A stretch of 64,000 bases of DNA from Sphingobium baderi (GCF_001456115.1 NZ_CP013264.1:2312501-2376500), one strand, 5' to 3'; positions 7,117 through 16,188 are shown, counted from the stretch's first letter. The notes: generated by a model not told the origin, from the letters alone. Program-made: numbers and translations.

Positions 7117-7212
7117 CGAGAGTCAGAGGAGGCCGGGACGGGTTTGAGCCTGTGCGGTCGAGAGAGAGCGCTGCGCGGGTCAATCCTGTCCTGCTCTCCC
7201 GAGGTCTCCTCC
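7117..7212 (+). promoter_or_regulatory. Structured leader RNA, copy 3 (before helicase gene)
   Basis: CGAGAGTCAGAGG is followed by an outer stem GGACGGG (7138-7144) with CCTGTCC (7186-7192), which includes a G-U pair. The inner stem GTGCGG with GCTGCGC encloses the conserved purine loop TCGAGAGAGAG. Stem sequences differ from copies 1 and 2 while pairing is kept. The leader ends before the ATG at 7213. Confidence 0.5.
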
Positions 7213-10200
7213 ATGAACATGATTTCCGCATCTGCGGCGGCATCGGTCGCCGGGCCGCTTCCGCTTGTCCCCGACAGCCATGCCGCCACGTCCGTCTTTT
7301 CGGCGGCAGGTCTTCTTCTGCCTCACCTCGAGCGCGGCCAGCGCATCGACGCCGCCACGCTTCGCAGCGCGATGGAAACCGCCTTCGGCGCGTCCGATAC
7401 CGCTGGCGCCTGGGACTGGAAAACCGCCTATGACGCCTGCGAGGCCGCGATCGTCCTGTTCCTGCGCAAGTACGGAAAGGCGCTTTTGCGTAAAGCCGGT
7501 TCGCCAGCCGATAGCCTGCCGCTGCTGACGCGGATCGCCGGGCTGCTGCCGACCCATACACGCCGCTCGGAGGAGGCGCAGACCTTCCAGCAATTCTCCA
7601 CCCCGATCCCGCTGGGGCTGGCAGCGGCGACCGCGGCCGCCATCACGCCCGCCGACCGGGTTCTGGAACCCTCGGCCGGGACCGGACTGCTCGCCATCCT
7701 GGCCGAGATCGCTGGCGGCGCGCTCGTCCTCAACGAGCTGGCCGAGATGCGCGCCGGTCTTCTTACTTCCCTCTTTCCCGCCTTGTCCGTCGCGCGTTTC
7801 GACGCGGCGCAGATCGACGATCACCTCGATCCCGCCCTGGTCCCGTCCGTGGTGCTGATGAACCCGCCGTTCTCGGCGCTGGCGAATGTCCAGGGCCGCG
7901 TCGCCGATGCCGCCTTCCGCCACGTCGCTTCGGCGCTTGCGCGCCTTGCGCCCGGCGGGCGGCTGGTGACGATCACCGGCGCGAGCTTCGCCCCCGATAA
8001 TCCTGCCTGGACCCCGGCCTTCGTCCGGCTGCAGGAGCGCGGTCGCGTGGTCTTCTCCGCCGCAGTCGATGGTTCTGTCTATGCCAAGCATGGCACGACG
8101 ATCGATACCCGGATCACCGTCATCGACAAGCTGCCCGCCGACGATCCGGCAGTCTTCCCGACCTCTCCCGGCGCCGCACCGGATGCCGCCACACTGATGG
8201 TCTGGATCGGCGCGAGCCTGCCCGCGCGTCAGCCTGTCGATCCTTCAGTCGTTGTTCCGGTTGCCGCAGCGCCTACGCCTCGCACCGTGCGCGGCTATAT
8301 CGCCGCCACGGCGAAAGCCGCCCGCCCGGCGCCGCAGACCGAACCGGAAGCCGCACCGCTCGACTATGAGATCGTCGATTGGCAGCCGGCCGAGGGCGGC
8401 CACATCACCGACGCCATCTATGAGGAATACGCGCTTCAGGTCATCCGTATTCCCGGCGCCCAGCCTCATCCAACCCAGCTCGTCCAGTCGGCGGCGATGG
8501 CGAGCGTCGCCCCGCCGAAGCCCAACTACCGGCCGCATCTGCCGAGGATCATTCTCGGTCTTCTGTCCGACGCGCAGCTTGAGACCGTCATCTATGCCGG
8601 CCAGGCCCATGCCGACCATCTCGCCGGGGCCTGGACCGTCGACGAGACCTGCGATGTGGTCAGCGCGGCGGCCGAGGACGCCAAGAACGCCGTCCGCTTC
8701 CGGCAAGGCTTCTTCGTCGGTGACGGCACCGGCGTCGGCAAGGGTCGGGAATCCGCCGCCATCATCCTCGACAACTGGATGCAGGGCCGCCGGAAGGCCG
8801 TCTGGATCTCCAAATCCGACAAATTGCTGGAAGACGCACAACGCGACTGGTCTGCGCTCGGCATGGAGCGCCTCCTGGTTACGCCGCTGTCGCGCTTCCC
8901 GCAGGGCAAGCCCGTGACGCTGCCCGAAGGCATCCTGTTCACGACCTATGCCACGCTACGCTCCGACGACCGCGGCGATAGGGTTTCCCGCGTCAAGCAG
9001 ATCGTCGAATGGTTGGGCGAGGATTTCGATGGAGTGATCATCTTCGACGAGGCGCATTCGATGCAGAACGCCGCAGGCGGCAAGGGAGAACGGGGCGATG
9101 TCGCCGCCAGCCAGCAGGGCCGAGCCGGGCTTCGCCTCCAGCACGCCCTGCCGGATGCCCGCATCGTCTATGTCTCCGCGACCGGCGCCACTACGGTCCA
9201 CAACCTCGCCTATGCCCAGCGCCTTGGCCTTTGGGGCGGCGAGGATTTCCCGTTCGCCACGCGGGCCGAATTCGTCGAGGCCATCGAGGGCGGCGGCGTC
9301 GCGGCGATGGAGGTTCTGGCCCGCGACATGCGCGCCCTCGGCCTCTACACCGCCCGGTCGCTGTCCTTCGCCGGCGTCGAATACGAGCTGGTCGAGCATG
9401 AGCTGACCCCGGAACAGACCCGCATCTACGATGCCTATGCCGGGGCCTTCGCCATCATTCACAACAATCTGGATGCGGCGATGGAAGCGGCCAATATCAC
9501 CGGCAGCACCGGCACCCTGAATCGGCAGGCGAAATCCGCCGCGCGCTCGGCCTTCGAGTCGGCCAAGCAGCGGTTTTTCGGCCACCTCCTGACCAGCATG
9601 AAAACCCCGACGCTGCTCCGCTCCATCGCAGCCGATCTGGAGGCGGGCCATTCGGCCGTCATCCAGATCGTCTCGACCGGCGAGGCGCTTATGGAACGCC
9701 GGCTGGCCGAGCTGCCGACCGAGGAATGGAACGACGTCCGCGTGGACATCACCCCGAGGGAATATGTCCTGGACTACCTTGCCCATTCTTTCCCGGTGCA
9801 GCTCTACGAGCCGTTCACCGACTCGGAGGGCAATATGTCGTCGCGGCCCGTCATGCGCGACGGCCAGCCCGTCGAAAGCCGTGAAGCGGTCGCCCGCCGC
9901 GACGAACTGATCGCAAAGCTCGCCAGCCTGCCGCCGGTCCCCGGTGCGCTGGACCAGCTCATCCAGCATTTCGGCACCGATACCGTGGCTGAAGTGACGG
10001 GCCGGTCGCGGCGCATCATCCGCAAGGCTGGCAAGGGCGTCACTGTTGATCGCCTTGTCGTCGAAAACCGCGCAGCTTCGGCCAACCTGGCCGAAACCCA
10101 AGCGTTCATGGACGACGGCAAGCAGGTTCTGGTGTTCTCCGACGCCGGCGGCACAGGCCGCAGCTATCATGCCGAACTGTCGGCCCGGAACACGCGGTTG

Positions 10201-11559
10201 CGCGTCCATTACCTGCTCGAAGCCGGATGGAAGGCCGATACTGCGATCCAGGGGCTTGGCCGAACGCACCGGACCAACCAGAAGCAAGCGCCCCTGTTCC
10301 GGCCGATCACCACGAACGTCAAAGCCGAAAAGCGCTTCCTCTCGACCATCGCCCGCCGTCTCGACACCCTGGGCGCGATCACGCGCGGCCAGCGACAGAC
10401 CGGCGGTCAGGGACTGTTCAGACCGGAAGACAACCTGGAGTCCCATTACGCACGCGACGCGCTGCGCCAGCTCTATCTCCTGCTGGTGCGCGGTAAGGTC
10501 GAGGGATGCTCGCTCGACCGCTTTGAGAGCGCCACCGGCTTGAAGCTGATGGACTCCAACGGCATCAAGGATGACCTCCCAGCCATCACGACCTTCCTGA
10601 ACCGGCTGCTGGCCTTGACGATTGAGCTTCAGGGCGTGCTGTTCACCGCCTTCGAGCAACTTCTGACGGCGCGCATCGAGGGCGCCATCGCGTCGGGCAC
10701 CTATGACGCCGGGCTGGAGACGCTGCGAGCGGAGAGCTTTGTCGTCACCGACCGCCAGACGATCTATACGCACCCGCGCACCGGCGCCCAGACCCGCCTG
10801 CTGACCATCACCGAGCGCAAGCGCAACCATCCGGTCACGCTGGCGGAGGCCATAGGCAACCTGGACGATCCGCGCGCGGTCCTGTTGGTCAACGAGCGGT
10901 CGGGCCGCGCCGCCGTGCAGGTTCCGACCACCAGCGTCATGCTGGACGATGGCGAGATCGAGCGCCGTGTCCGGCTGATCCGGCCGATGGAAGCGCACAA
11001 CATCCCGGTCAAGACCATGCCCGAGACCCATTGGGTCGAAGCCGACCGGGACGCCTTCGCCTCTGCCTGGAATGCCGAGATTGCCGAGGTGCCGGAGTTT
11101 TCCGACAGCACCCTGCATATGGTGACAGGTCTCCTGTTGCCTATCTGGAAGCGGTTGCCGAACGAATCCACCCGCGTCTATCGGCTCCAGACCGATGCTG
11201 GCGAGCGGATCATCGGCCGCCGCGTTTCGCCTGCCTGGGTCGCCCACGCGACCGCGACCGGCGTCGCGTCGATCACGCCGGAGGATGCCTTCACCGCCCT
11301 TATGGACGGAAAGACGATCCTCGATCTCGCCGAGGGCCTTCAGCTTCGCCGGGTCCGCGTCATGGGCGCGCTGCGCATCGAACTCACCGGCTTCACCGAC
11401 ACGATGCGCCAGCGCCTCACGGCCTATGGCCTCTATCACGAGATCATCTCGTGGAAGCTGCGCTTCTTCGTGCCGGTGGATGCTCAGGGGCCGGTAATCA
11501 TCGGCAAGCTCTTCGACCGCTGGCCGGTCGAACGCATCGGCGAACGGGAGGCCGCATAA
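7213..11559 (+). CDS. Methyltransferase-helicase fusion, strawberry-notch family
   Basis: This 1448-residue protein has an N-terminal adenine-methyltransferase-like domain: motif I LEPSAGTG (about 151-158) and catalytic NPPFS (217-221). A helicase of the strawberry-notch type follows: Walker A GTGVGKGR near 504-511, DEAH box FDEAHSMQN near 610, SATGAT, and motif VI QGLGRTHRTNQ near 1011. Such fusions are a hallmark of alphaproteobacterial plasmids and ICEs; they probably modify or unwind incoming or excised element DNA, but the reaction is not established here. The frame opens at 7144, inside the conserved leader, so the ATG at 7213 (MNMISASAAA, after GAGGTCTCC) is preferred. The next gene starts on the base after its stop. 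Confidence 0.88.
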   Translation: MNMISASAAASVAGPLPLVPDSHAATSVFSAAGLLLPHLERGQRIDAATLRSAMETAFGASDTAGAWDWKTAYDACEAAIVLFLRKYGKALLRKAGSPADSLPLLTRIAGLLPTHTRRSEEAQTFQQFSTPIPLGLAAATAAAITPADRVLEPSAGTGLLAILAEIAGGALVLNELAEMRAGLLTSLFPALSVARFDAAQIDDHLDPALVPSVVLMNPPFSALANVQGRVADAAFRHVASALARLAPGGRLVTITGASFAPDNPAWTPAFVRLQERGRVVFSAAVDGSVYAKHGTTIDTRITVIDKLPADDPAVFPTSPGAAPDAATLMVWIGASLPARQPVDPSVVVPVAAAPTPRTVRGYIAATAKAARPAPQTEPEAAPLDYEIVDWQPAEGGHITDAIYEEYALQVIRIPGAQPHPTQLVQSAAMASVAPPKPNYRPHLPRIILGLLSDAQLETVIYAGQAHADHLAGAWTVDETCDVVSAAAEDAKNAVRFRQGFFVGDGTGVGKGRESAAIILDNWMQGRRKAVWISKSDKLLEDAQRDWSALGMERLLVTPLSRFPQGKPVTLPEGILFTTYATLRSDDRGDRVSRVKQIVEWLGEDFDGVIIFDEAHSMQNAAGGKGERGDVAASQQGRAGLRLQHALPDARIVYVSATGATTVHNLAYAQRLGLWGGEDFPFATRAEFVEAIEGGGVAAMEVLARDMRALGLYTARSLSFAGVEYELVEHELTPEQTRIYDAYAGAFAIIHNNLDAAMEAANITGSTGTLNRQAKSAARSAFESAKQRFFGHLLTSMKTPTLLRSIAADLEAGHSAVIQIVSTGEALMERRLAELPTEEWNDVRVDITPREYVLDYLAHSFPVQLYEPFTDSEGNMSSRPVMRDGQPVESREAVARRDELIAKLASLPPVPGALDQLIQHFGTDTVAEVTGRSRRIIRKAGKGVTVDRLVVENRAASANLAETQAFMDDGKQVLVFSDAGGTGRSYHAELSARNTRLRVHYLLEAGWKADTAIQGLGRTHRTNQKQAPLFRPITTNVKAEKRFLSTIARRLDTLGAITRGQRQTGGQGLFRPEDNLESHYARDALRQLYLLLVRGKVEGCSLDRFESATGLKLMDSNGIKDDLPAITTFLNRLLALTIELQGVLFTAFEQLLTARIEGAIASGTYDAGLETLRAESFVVTDRQTIYTHPRTGAQTRLLTITERKRNHPVTLAEAIGNLDDPRAVLLVNERSGRAAVQVPTTSVMLDDGEIERRVRLIRPMEAHNIPVKTMPETHWVEADRDAFASAWNAEIAEVPEFSDSTLHMVTGLLLPIWKRLPNESTRVYRLQTDAGERIIGRRVSPAWVAHATATGVASITPEDAFTALMDGKTILDLAEGLQLRRVRVMGALRIELTGFTDTMRQRLTAYGLYHEIISWKLRFFVPVDAQGPVIIGKLFDRWPVERIGEREAA

Positions 11560-12597
11560 ATGGCTTCGCGTCACGCCTCAGAACTGGCGCATCGCCTCGG
11601 CCGCGAGGCCGAGGCGGTCTGCCGCGAATACCTGTCCTCCGGTCGGAGGGCAGGCAATTACTGGCAGGTCGGGGACGCGCAGAACAGCCCCGGCCGCTCC
11701 CTCTATGTCCGGCTCAGGGACACCCCCAAAGGTCCGGCCGGGAAATGGACCGACGCCGCCACCGGCGACCATGGCGATCTGCTCGACATCATCCGCGAGG
11801 CGCTTGGCCTCGTCGATTTCAAGGATGTGGCCGAGGAAGCGCGCCGTTTCCTCAGTCTCCCGCATCCCTCGCCGGAACAGACAGGGACACCGACCGGCAG
11901 GACATCGAGCATTGCCGTCGGTTCGCCCGAAGCGTCGCGGCGGCTGTTCGCCATGTCGCAGCCGATCCCCGGCACGCTCGCGGCGACCTACCTCAGCGGG
12001 CGGGCAATCACGTCGCTCATCGGCGGCACCGCACTGCGCTACCATCCCCGGTGCTATTACCGGCCCGACGAGCCTTCGCCCACGGAGATCTGGCCGGCGA
12101 TGATCGCGTCCGTCACCGACCTTGACGGGCGACAGACCGGCGCGCACCGCACCTGGCTCGCCCCGGACGGCTCGGGCAAGGCGCCTGTCGAAACGCCGAG
12201 GCGGGCGATGGGCGACCTTCTCGGACACGGCGTCCGCTTTGGCGTTGCCGGCGATGTGCTGGTCGCCGGAGAGGGCATCGAGACCGTGCTGTCGCCCCGT
12301 CAGGTTCTGCCGCACATGCCGATGCTGGCGGCGCTCTCGGCCGCACACCTCGCCGCCATCCTGTTCCCGGCGACGCTACGCAGGCTCTATGTCCTTCGCG
12401 ATCGTGATCCGGCTGGGGACGGCGCGAGAGACAGCCTGATCGCCCGAGCTGCGAGCGTCGGGATCGAAGCGGTTGCGATGTCGCCAGCGCGCGAGGACTT
12501 CAACGAGGATCTGCGCTGGCGCGGCGTCGATGCCCTCCGGGCGGCCCTGAAGGATCAGCTTCATCCCGTGGACGTCAGCCGGTTCATGGAGGGGTGA
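11560..12597 (+). CDS. Toprim-domain primase-like protein (DUF7146 type)
   Basis: The 345-residue protein has an N-terminal zinc-free primase-associated region (about 1-110) and a toprim domain. VAGEGIETVLS near 235 supplies the conserved glutamate, and RDRDPAGDGAR near 281 supplies the DxD-type metal site. Its gene directly abuts the helicase gene (TAA immediately followed by ATG), so the pair is co-translated and likely works together in element replication or in priming of transferred single strands. Full-length for the family; no defects seen. Confidence 0.82.
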   Translation: MASRHASELAHRLGREAEAVCREYLSSGRRAGNYWQVGDAQNSPGRSLYVRLRDTPKGPAGKWTDAATGDHGDLLDIIREALGLVDFKDVAEEARRFLSLPHPSPEQTGTPTGRTSSIAVGSPEASRRLFAMSQPIPGTLAATYLSGRAITSLIGGTALRYHPRCYYRPDEPSPTEIWPAMIASVTDLDGRQTGAHRTWLAPDGSGKAPVETPRRAMGDLLGHGVRFGVAGDVLVAGEGIETVLSPRQVLPHMPMLAALSAAHLAAILFPATLRRLYVLRDRDPAGDGARDSLIARAASVGIEAVAMSPAREDFNEDLRWRGVDALRAALKDQLHPVDVSRFMEG

Positions 12598-12928
12598 GAG
12601 GATCGGCGGGGGATGGGGCAAAGCACTGAAAGGCTCCGCCTGCCGTCTCCAGTCATCATCGGGAACACCCTTCCCGCGTCGGAGAGGGCGCCCACGGCCT
12701 TCTGAGGGGGCGATCGGCTCACAAACGGGCCAGCCGGGCAATGGCGCTGCGCTTTCGGCTATTTTCCGCCGGCGGGGCAAGCCCCGCCTTTGCATCGCGA
12801 AGCAAAATAGCCGGCTTGGCCATCAAGGCCCTCGCGGGAGCACGAGGGCTGCCAGGCCGTCCCGCCCGTGAGCTTCGACGCCTGCGAAGGCCGCGATGGG
12901 CGCGGTCTCCAGACGAAGGATGCTCCCG
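12598..12928 (+). promoter_or_regulatory. Long folded leader before SLOG gene
   Basis: No gene is visible in these 331 bases, but they fold heavily. The nine-base stem GGCTATTTT (12757-12765) with AAAATAGCC (12804-12812) encloses GGCGGGGC-AA-GCCCCGCC (12771-12788) and TTTGC...GCAAA (to about 12806), giving a branched shape. Further hairpins follow: GCCCTCG with CGAGGGC, and CCGCG-ATGGG-CGCGG at 12891-12905, 24 bases before the ATG. This may be a structured 5' leader or a small RNA. Confidence 0.5.
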
Positions 12929-13864
12929 ATGATGAACGAAGACGATGACGCAGGCTTCGAGCCGTTCCACACCTCATCCCCCACCGATCACGTCCTCACC
13001 GAACTCCAGCTCTATGGCTACCGCGCTTTCCAGGACGAACCCGATCCGCGTCCGCTACCGGAGGGCAACGCCGTCGCCGCAGCCGTCGCAGACATCTTCG
13101 ACGCCCTCGTCTCGACGCTCGGCGACACCCGCCTCGAACCCGATCTCGACGATCTCCTCTGGTCGACGGTCAATCTCTTCCATCGCGCCGCCGACCGGGT
13201 CGAACGCGAACTCGACGACAACGAGCAGGGGCAGCGCCGCCTTCAGCGGGAACAGGATGGCAGCGAGGTCAAGAGCGTCGAACTCGAACGCCTCACGGCG
13301 GAGGGACAGACCCTGGTCGAACGGCGCAACAGCATGGAACTCTTCCGCGACCTCTCGGCGGACGCCTTCGAGCACCACACCGGCACGCCCTGGCGGCCGC
13401 GCAGCGGTTCGATGGTCAACCATCGCAACCTCACCTCGGCAATGATCGACAGCCGCGATTTCCTCGCCGCTAAGCGCCGGACCGAGACCGAGGTGCTGCT
13501 GCCCGCCGGTCCCAGAGTCGCCGTCACGGGCGGTGCGGACTTCAACGATCACAACCTGATCTGGACGAAGCTCGATCAGGTTCATGCCAAGCACACGGAC
13601 ATGGTGCTCCTGCACGGCGGCTCGCCGAAGGGCGCCGAACTGATCGCCTCCCGCTGGGCTGACAGTCGCAAGGTGCCGCAGGTCGCCTTCAAGCCCGACT
13701 GGACGAAGCACGCCAAGGCCGCGCCCTTCAAGCGCAACGACGCCATGCTCGATGTCCTGCCGGTCGGCGTCCTGGTCTTCCCCGGCACCGGGATTCAGGA
13801 GAACCTTGCGGATAAGGCGCGCAAGCTCGGCATTCCAGTCATGAAGTTCGACGGCGGCGCGTAA
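12929..13864 (+). CDS. SLOG-family protein, DUF2493
   Basis: The 311-residue protein starts MMNEDDDAGFEPF; either of the adjacent ATGs at 12929 and 12932 could serve. The first 190 residues are charged and helical. The C-terminal 110 residues are a DUF2493 Rossmann-like domain: VAVTGGADFNDHNLIWTKLD, LLHGGSPKGAELIASRWA and GTGIQENLADKARKLGIPVM. SLOG domains bind nucleotide-derived ligands, and members of this class are related to DprA and to nucleotide-sensing defence proteins; the ligand here is unknown. It is a standard gene in this ICE type, with its own folded leader. Confidence 0.82.
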   Translation: MMNEDDDAGFEPFHTSSPTDHVLTELQLYGYRAFQDEPDPRPLPEGNAVAAAVADIFDALVSTLGDTRLEPDLDDLLWSTVNLFHRAADRVERELDDNEQGQRRLQREQDGSEVKSVELERLTAEGQTLVERRNSMELFRDLSADAFEHHTGTPWRPRSGSMVNHRNLTSAMIDSRDFLAAKRRTETEVLLPAGPRVAVTGGADFNDHNLIWTKLDQVHAKHTDMVLLHGGSPKGAELIASRWADSRKVPQVAFKPDWTKHAKAAPFKRNDAMLDVLPVGVLVFPGTGIQENLADKARKLGIPVMKFDGGA

Positions 13865-14028
13865 AGCGCCGCCGCTCGGCGGCCTGCCAGCCGCCTCTAC
13901 TTGACTGAACACGAGGTTGATGGCTTTCTTGAAGAATATTTGCAGCAACGGCGAACTGGCATAGTCGCAGGCGGAGCGTATTATCCGGCAGCCTGTGGTG
14001 ATCCTCAATCGTTCATGCGGAGGCTGCC

Positions 14029-14445
14029 GTGACCCTCATCCTGCTTGCCATCTCCCTGACGATCGCGCTTTGCGTCATCGCCTACAACTTTGCCATCTAC
14101 GCCTTGCCGTTCATGGTCGGGCTGACGGCCTTTCAATATGTCTATGGAATGGAGGCCGGCTTCCTGCTGTCGGCGCTCGCCGCCCTCGGCGCGGCGCTGC
14201 TATCCGTGGCGCTGGTCATCGCCGTCGTAGGCTTTGCCAAGAACCCGGCCTTGGGGCTTATCGCCCTCGCCGTATTCGCGGTGCCGGCGATGATCGCCGG
14301 TTATGCGCTCGTGCATGGCGTCACGAAGAATTTCGTCGACTCGACGATTATGCTGAACCTGCTCGGCGGCGCCGGCGGTCTCTTCATCGGCATAGCGGCG
14401 ATGCTCAATCTCAATGCGCTCGGTACAGGCGTCCTGTCTCGCTGA
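14029..14445 (+). CDS. Small integral membrane protein (138 aa)
   Basis: It starts with GTG at 14029, with CGGAGG seven bases upstream. Four or five hydrophobic helices cover almost the whole length (for example LILLAISLTIALCVIAYNFA, ALLSVALVIAVVGFA, ALGLIALAVFAVPAMIAGYA and LGGAGGLFIGIAAML). No signature residues or domain are recognised. It is isolated, with 160 bases before it and 700 non-coding bases after it. Inner-membrane location is certain in outline; the role is unknown. Confidence 0.65.
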   Translation: MTLILLAISLTIALCVIAYNFAIYALPFMVGLTAFQYVYGMEAGFLLSALAALGAALLSVALVIAVVGFAKNPALGLIALAVFAVPAMIAGYALVHGVTKNFVDSTIMLNLLGGAGGLFIGIAAMLNLNALGTGVLSR

Positions 14446-15152
14446 TGCGATCGCGAATCGCCGCTCGTCACAAAAAAATCTGCGCCGGTTTGCACTGTTG
14501 GGCTTCCGGCATCCTGCTCTGAGGAATGGCGCCACCGGCGCTGTAAGGGCCAGGGTCTTCGCTCCGATTGGCCCCGCTGTGGAAGTCGGTCATCGGCTGA
14601 TACCCTCCCAGCCTTAGCAAGGTCGCCACTCTCTGCTTCGTTCCCCTCCGTGTCGTGGCGTCCGCGAACACCTTCATGCTCTCCAGCCCTGCAATTCACT
14701 AGATCGCACCTTCGGCCGACGGGGTGGAACAACGCCATACATCCTCGAGCCCAATAGCCGTTTCGTCCTGGTCCCGGCTCGCCTTCCGACTGGCGGCGTG
14801 CTGCGGCTCGTGACGGCGATCCCGGCGGCGCGCACCCCGCTCTGATGCGGGTTTCATATCGGGGCCTGTAGTGCCCTCGTTGCCGGGAAGGACGAACGGT
14901 TCTGCTGTGCGTCCCCGGTGTGAGCTTTCCGAGGCGCCAATCCCTCCGACTGACTGATCCCCTAAGTCCGTTCGGTTTCCGACCGCAACCCCCGCGGCTC
15001 CGGACCGTGTTGCCGCGCAAGCGCGGCTGCCCGCTCCACTCCGGGCCTTAAGGGCGAGGTGCCGCCAAGGCGGCACTTGCTGGCGTCTCCCGACGGCCTT
15101 GGCCGGGTCTCGTCGGAGGGATGGTCCCTTCGAGAAGCAACGGAGACTTACA
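14446..15152 (+). promoter_or_regulatory. Non-coding region with hairpin array before ssb
   Basis: I see no credible gene in these 700 bases; the long antisense frames are Arg/Gly/Pro-rich and look like shadows. The last 140 bases are a chain of hairpins: GCCGCGC-AA-GCGCGGC (15012-15027), GTGCCGCC with GGCGGCAC (15059-15076), CCGACG with CGTCGG (15090-15116) and GGAGGGA-TGG-TCCCTTC (15115-15131). The last ends 22 bases before the ssb ATG. The region likely includes the ssb promoter and a folded leader. Confidence 0.5.
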
Positions 15153-15554
15153 ATGCAGAACATCGTCATTCTTGCCGGCAACATCGGCCAGGACCCCGAA
15201 ACCCGCAACACCCAGAGCGGCACCTCGATCACCCACTTCACGCTGGCCACCTCGCGCCCCCGCTACTCGGAAGGCAAGGTTGTCCGAGACAAGGACGGCT
15301 ATCGCGTCCAGGACACCGAATGGCACCGGATCACCGCCTTCAACGGCCTCGGTAAGACGATCCAGCAGCATTGCGAGAAGGGCATGAAGGTTCTGGTTCG
15401 CGGCCGCATCCACTACACCAAGTGGACCGATCAGCAGGGCGTTGAGCGCTACGGCTGCGAGATCATCGCCGAGACGGTGGACTTCCTCAGCCGGGCAAAG
15501 CAGACCCAGAACGAAGACGGCAAGTTCATCGACGACGATGACATCCCGTTCTGA
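15153..15554 (+). CDS. ssb: Single-stranded DNA-binding protein
   Basis: The 133-residue protein has an N-terminal OB fold (MQNIVILAGNIGQDPETRNT, then a DTEWHRITAFNGLGKTIQQH stretch and GMKVLVRGRIHYTKW). It ends in the acidic tail DDDDIPF, the usual docking tip for partner proteins. It is shorter than chromosomal SSBs because the flexible linker is nearly absent, which is typical of plasmid and ICE versions. It coats single strands during transfer and rolling-circle replication. The ATG at 15153 is chosen over an upstream start at 15099 because the family starts here and GGAG lies eight bases before. Confidence 0.93.
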   Translation: MQNIVILAGNIGQDPETRNTQSGTSITHFTLATSRPRYSEGKVVRDKDGYRVQDTEWHRITAFNGLGKTIQQHCEKGMKVLVRGRIHYTKWTDQQGVERYGCEIIAETVDFLSRAKQTQNEDGKFIDDDDIPF

Positions 15555-15569
15555 GCGGGATACCGGGAG

Positions 15570-15596
15570 CCCGGCGGCGCAAGCCGCCGGGATTTC
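15570..15596 (+). terminator. Terminator after ssb
   Basis: CCCGGCGGC (15570-15578) pairs with GCCGCCGGG (15583-15591) around a GCAA tetraloop, followed by ATTTCC. The strong stem and short U-tract make a plausible terminator. Confidence 0.65.
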
Positions 15597-15833
15597 CTAA
15601 TTGTCTGGCGTTCCTGGCATGGGTCGTCGTCTCCCGGCAGCACGATAAGCCTCGAACAATCTCTCCTGCTCGCCTTGGCTTGGAGAGAACCCAGCACTGC
15701 CCGAATCGCCCCCGCCGCTGACCAGACGTCAAATCTCTAGGAACACCGATTCTGGGTCGCTTTCCACTCCAACTCCGTCTATAATAGCCGTAGTTCTGGC
15801 GTGACGTTGACGCACGGTGGGAGGTGATCATGC

Positions 15834-16094
15834 ATGATCACTTCCCGACAAACACGGGCCGCGCGCGCATTACTGGGTTGGACACAGGAGATGCTCGCTG
15901 ACAAGGCCAAGGTTTCGCTGACGGCGCTCAAGCGCATGGAGTCGGCCGCTGAACTGCGTGTGTATGAAAGCACCAGCGACCAGGTCCGCAGAGCGCTTGA
16001 GGCCGAAGGAATCGCCTTCATCAGATCGGGCCGCAACGAAGGGGTTATGCTTGTCGATGTGCACGAAGCAGCCGAACGCAGCAGAGTCCGGTAA
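15834..16094 (+). CDS. XRE-family helix-turn-helix regulator
   Basis: The 86-residue protein has a lambda-repressor-like HTH in its first half (ARALLGWTQEMLADKAKVSL, then TALKRMESA). A short C-terminal tail follows, with GIAFIRSGRNEGVMLVDVHE, a pattern known from small regulators of mobile elements. GGGAGGTGATC gives a good ribosome site for the ATG at 15834. It may control transfer or maintenance genes; the target is unknown. Confidence 0.8.
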   Translation: MITSRQTRAARALLGWTQEMLADKAKVSLTALKRMESAAELRVYESTSDQVRRALEAEGIAFIRSGRNEGVMLVDVHEAAERSRVR

Positions 16095-16188
16095 TTCCCA
16101 CCCTTCTACCGCCTCCCGCTTGTCATCGTCGCGCTGTAATGGTGCTTAAGAATAGCAACCGCCATCCCAGAGTGTCACGTGCCGACTA

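Noticed and set aside
8956..11574. 872-codon minus-strand frame opposite the helicase gene
   Set aside because: Shadow; the plus strand carries complete helicase motifs across the same DNA.
14301..15020. 239-codon minus-strand frame before ssb
   Set aside because: Arg/Gly/Pro-rich composition, overlaps the end of a real gene antisense, no ribosome site or motif.
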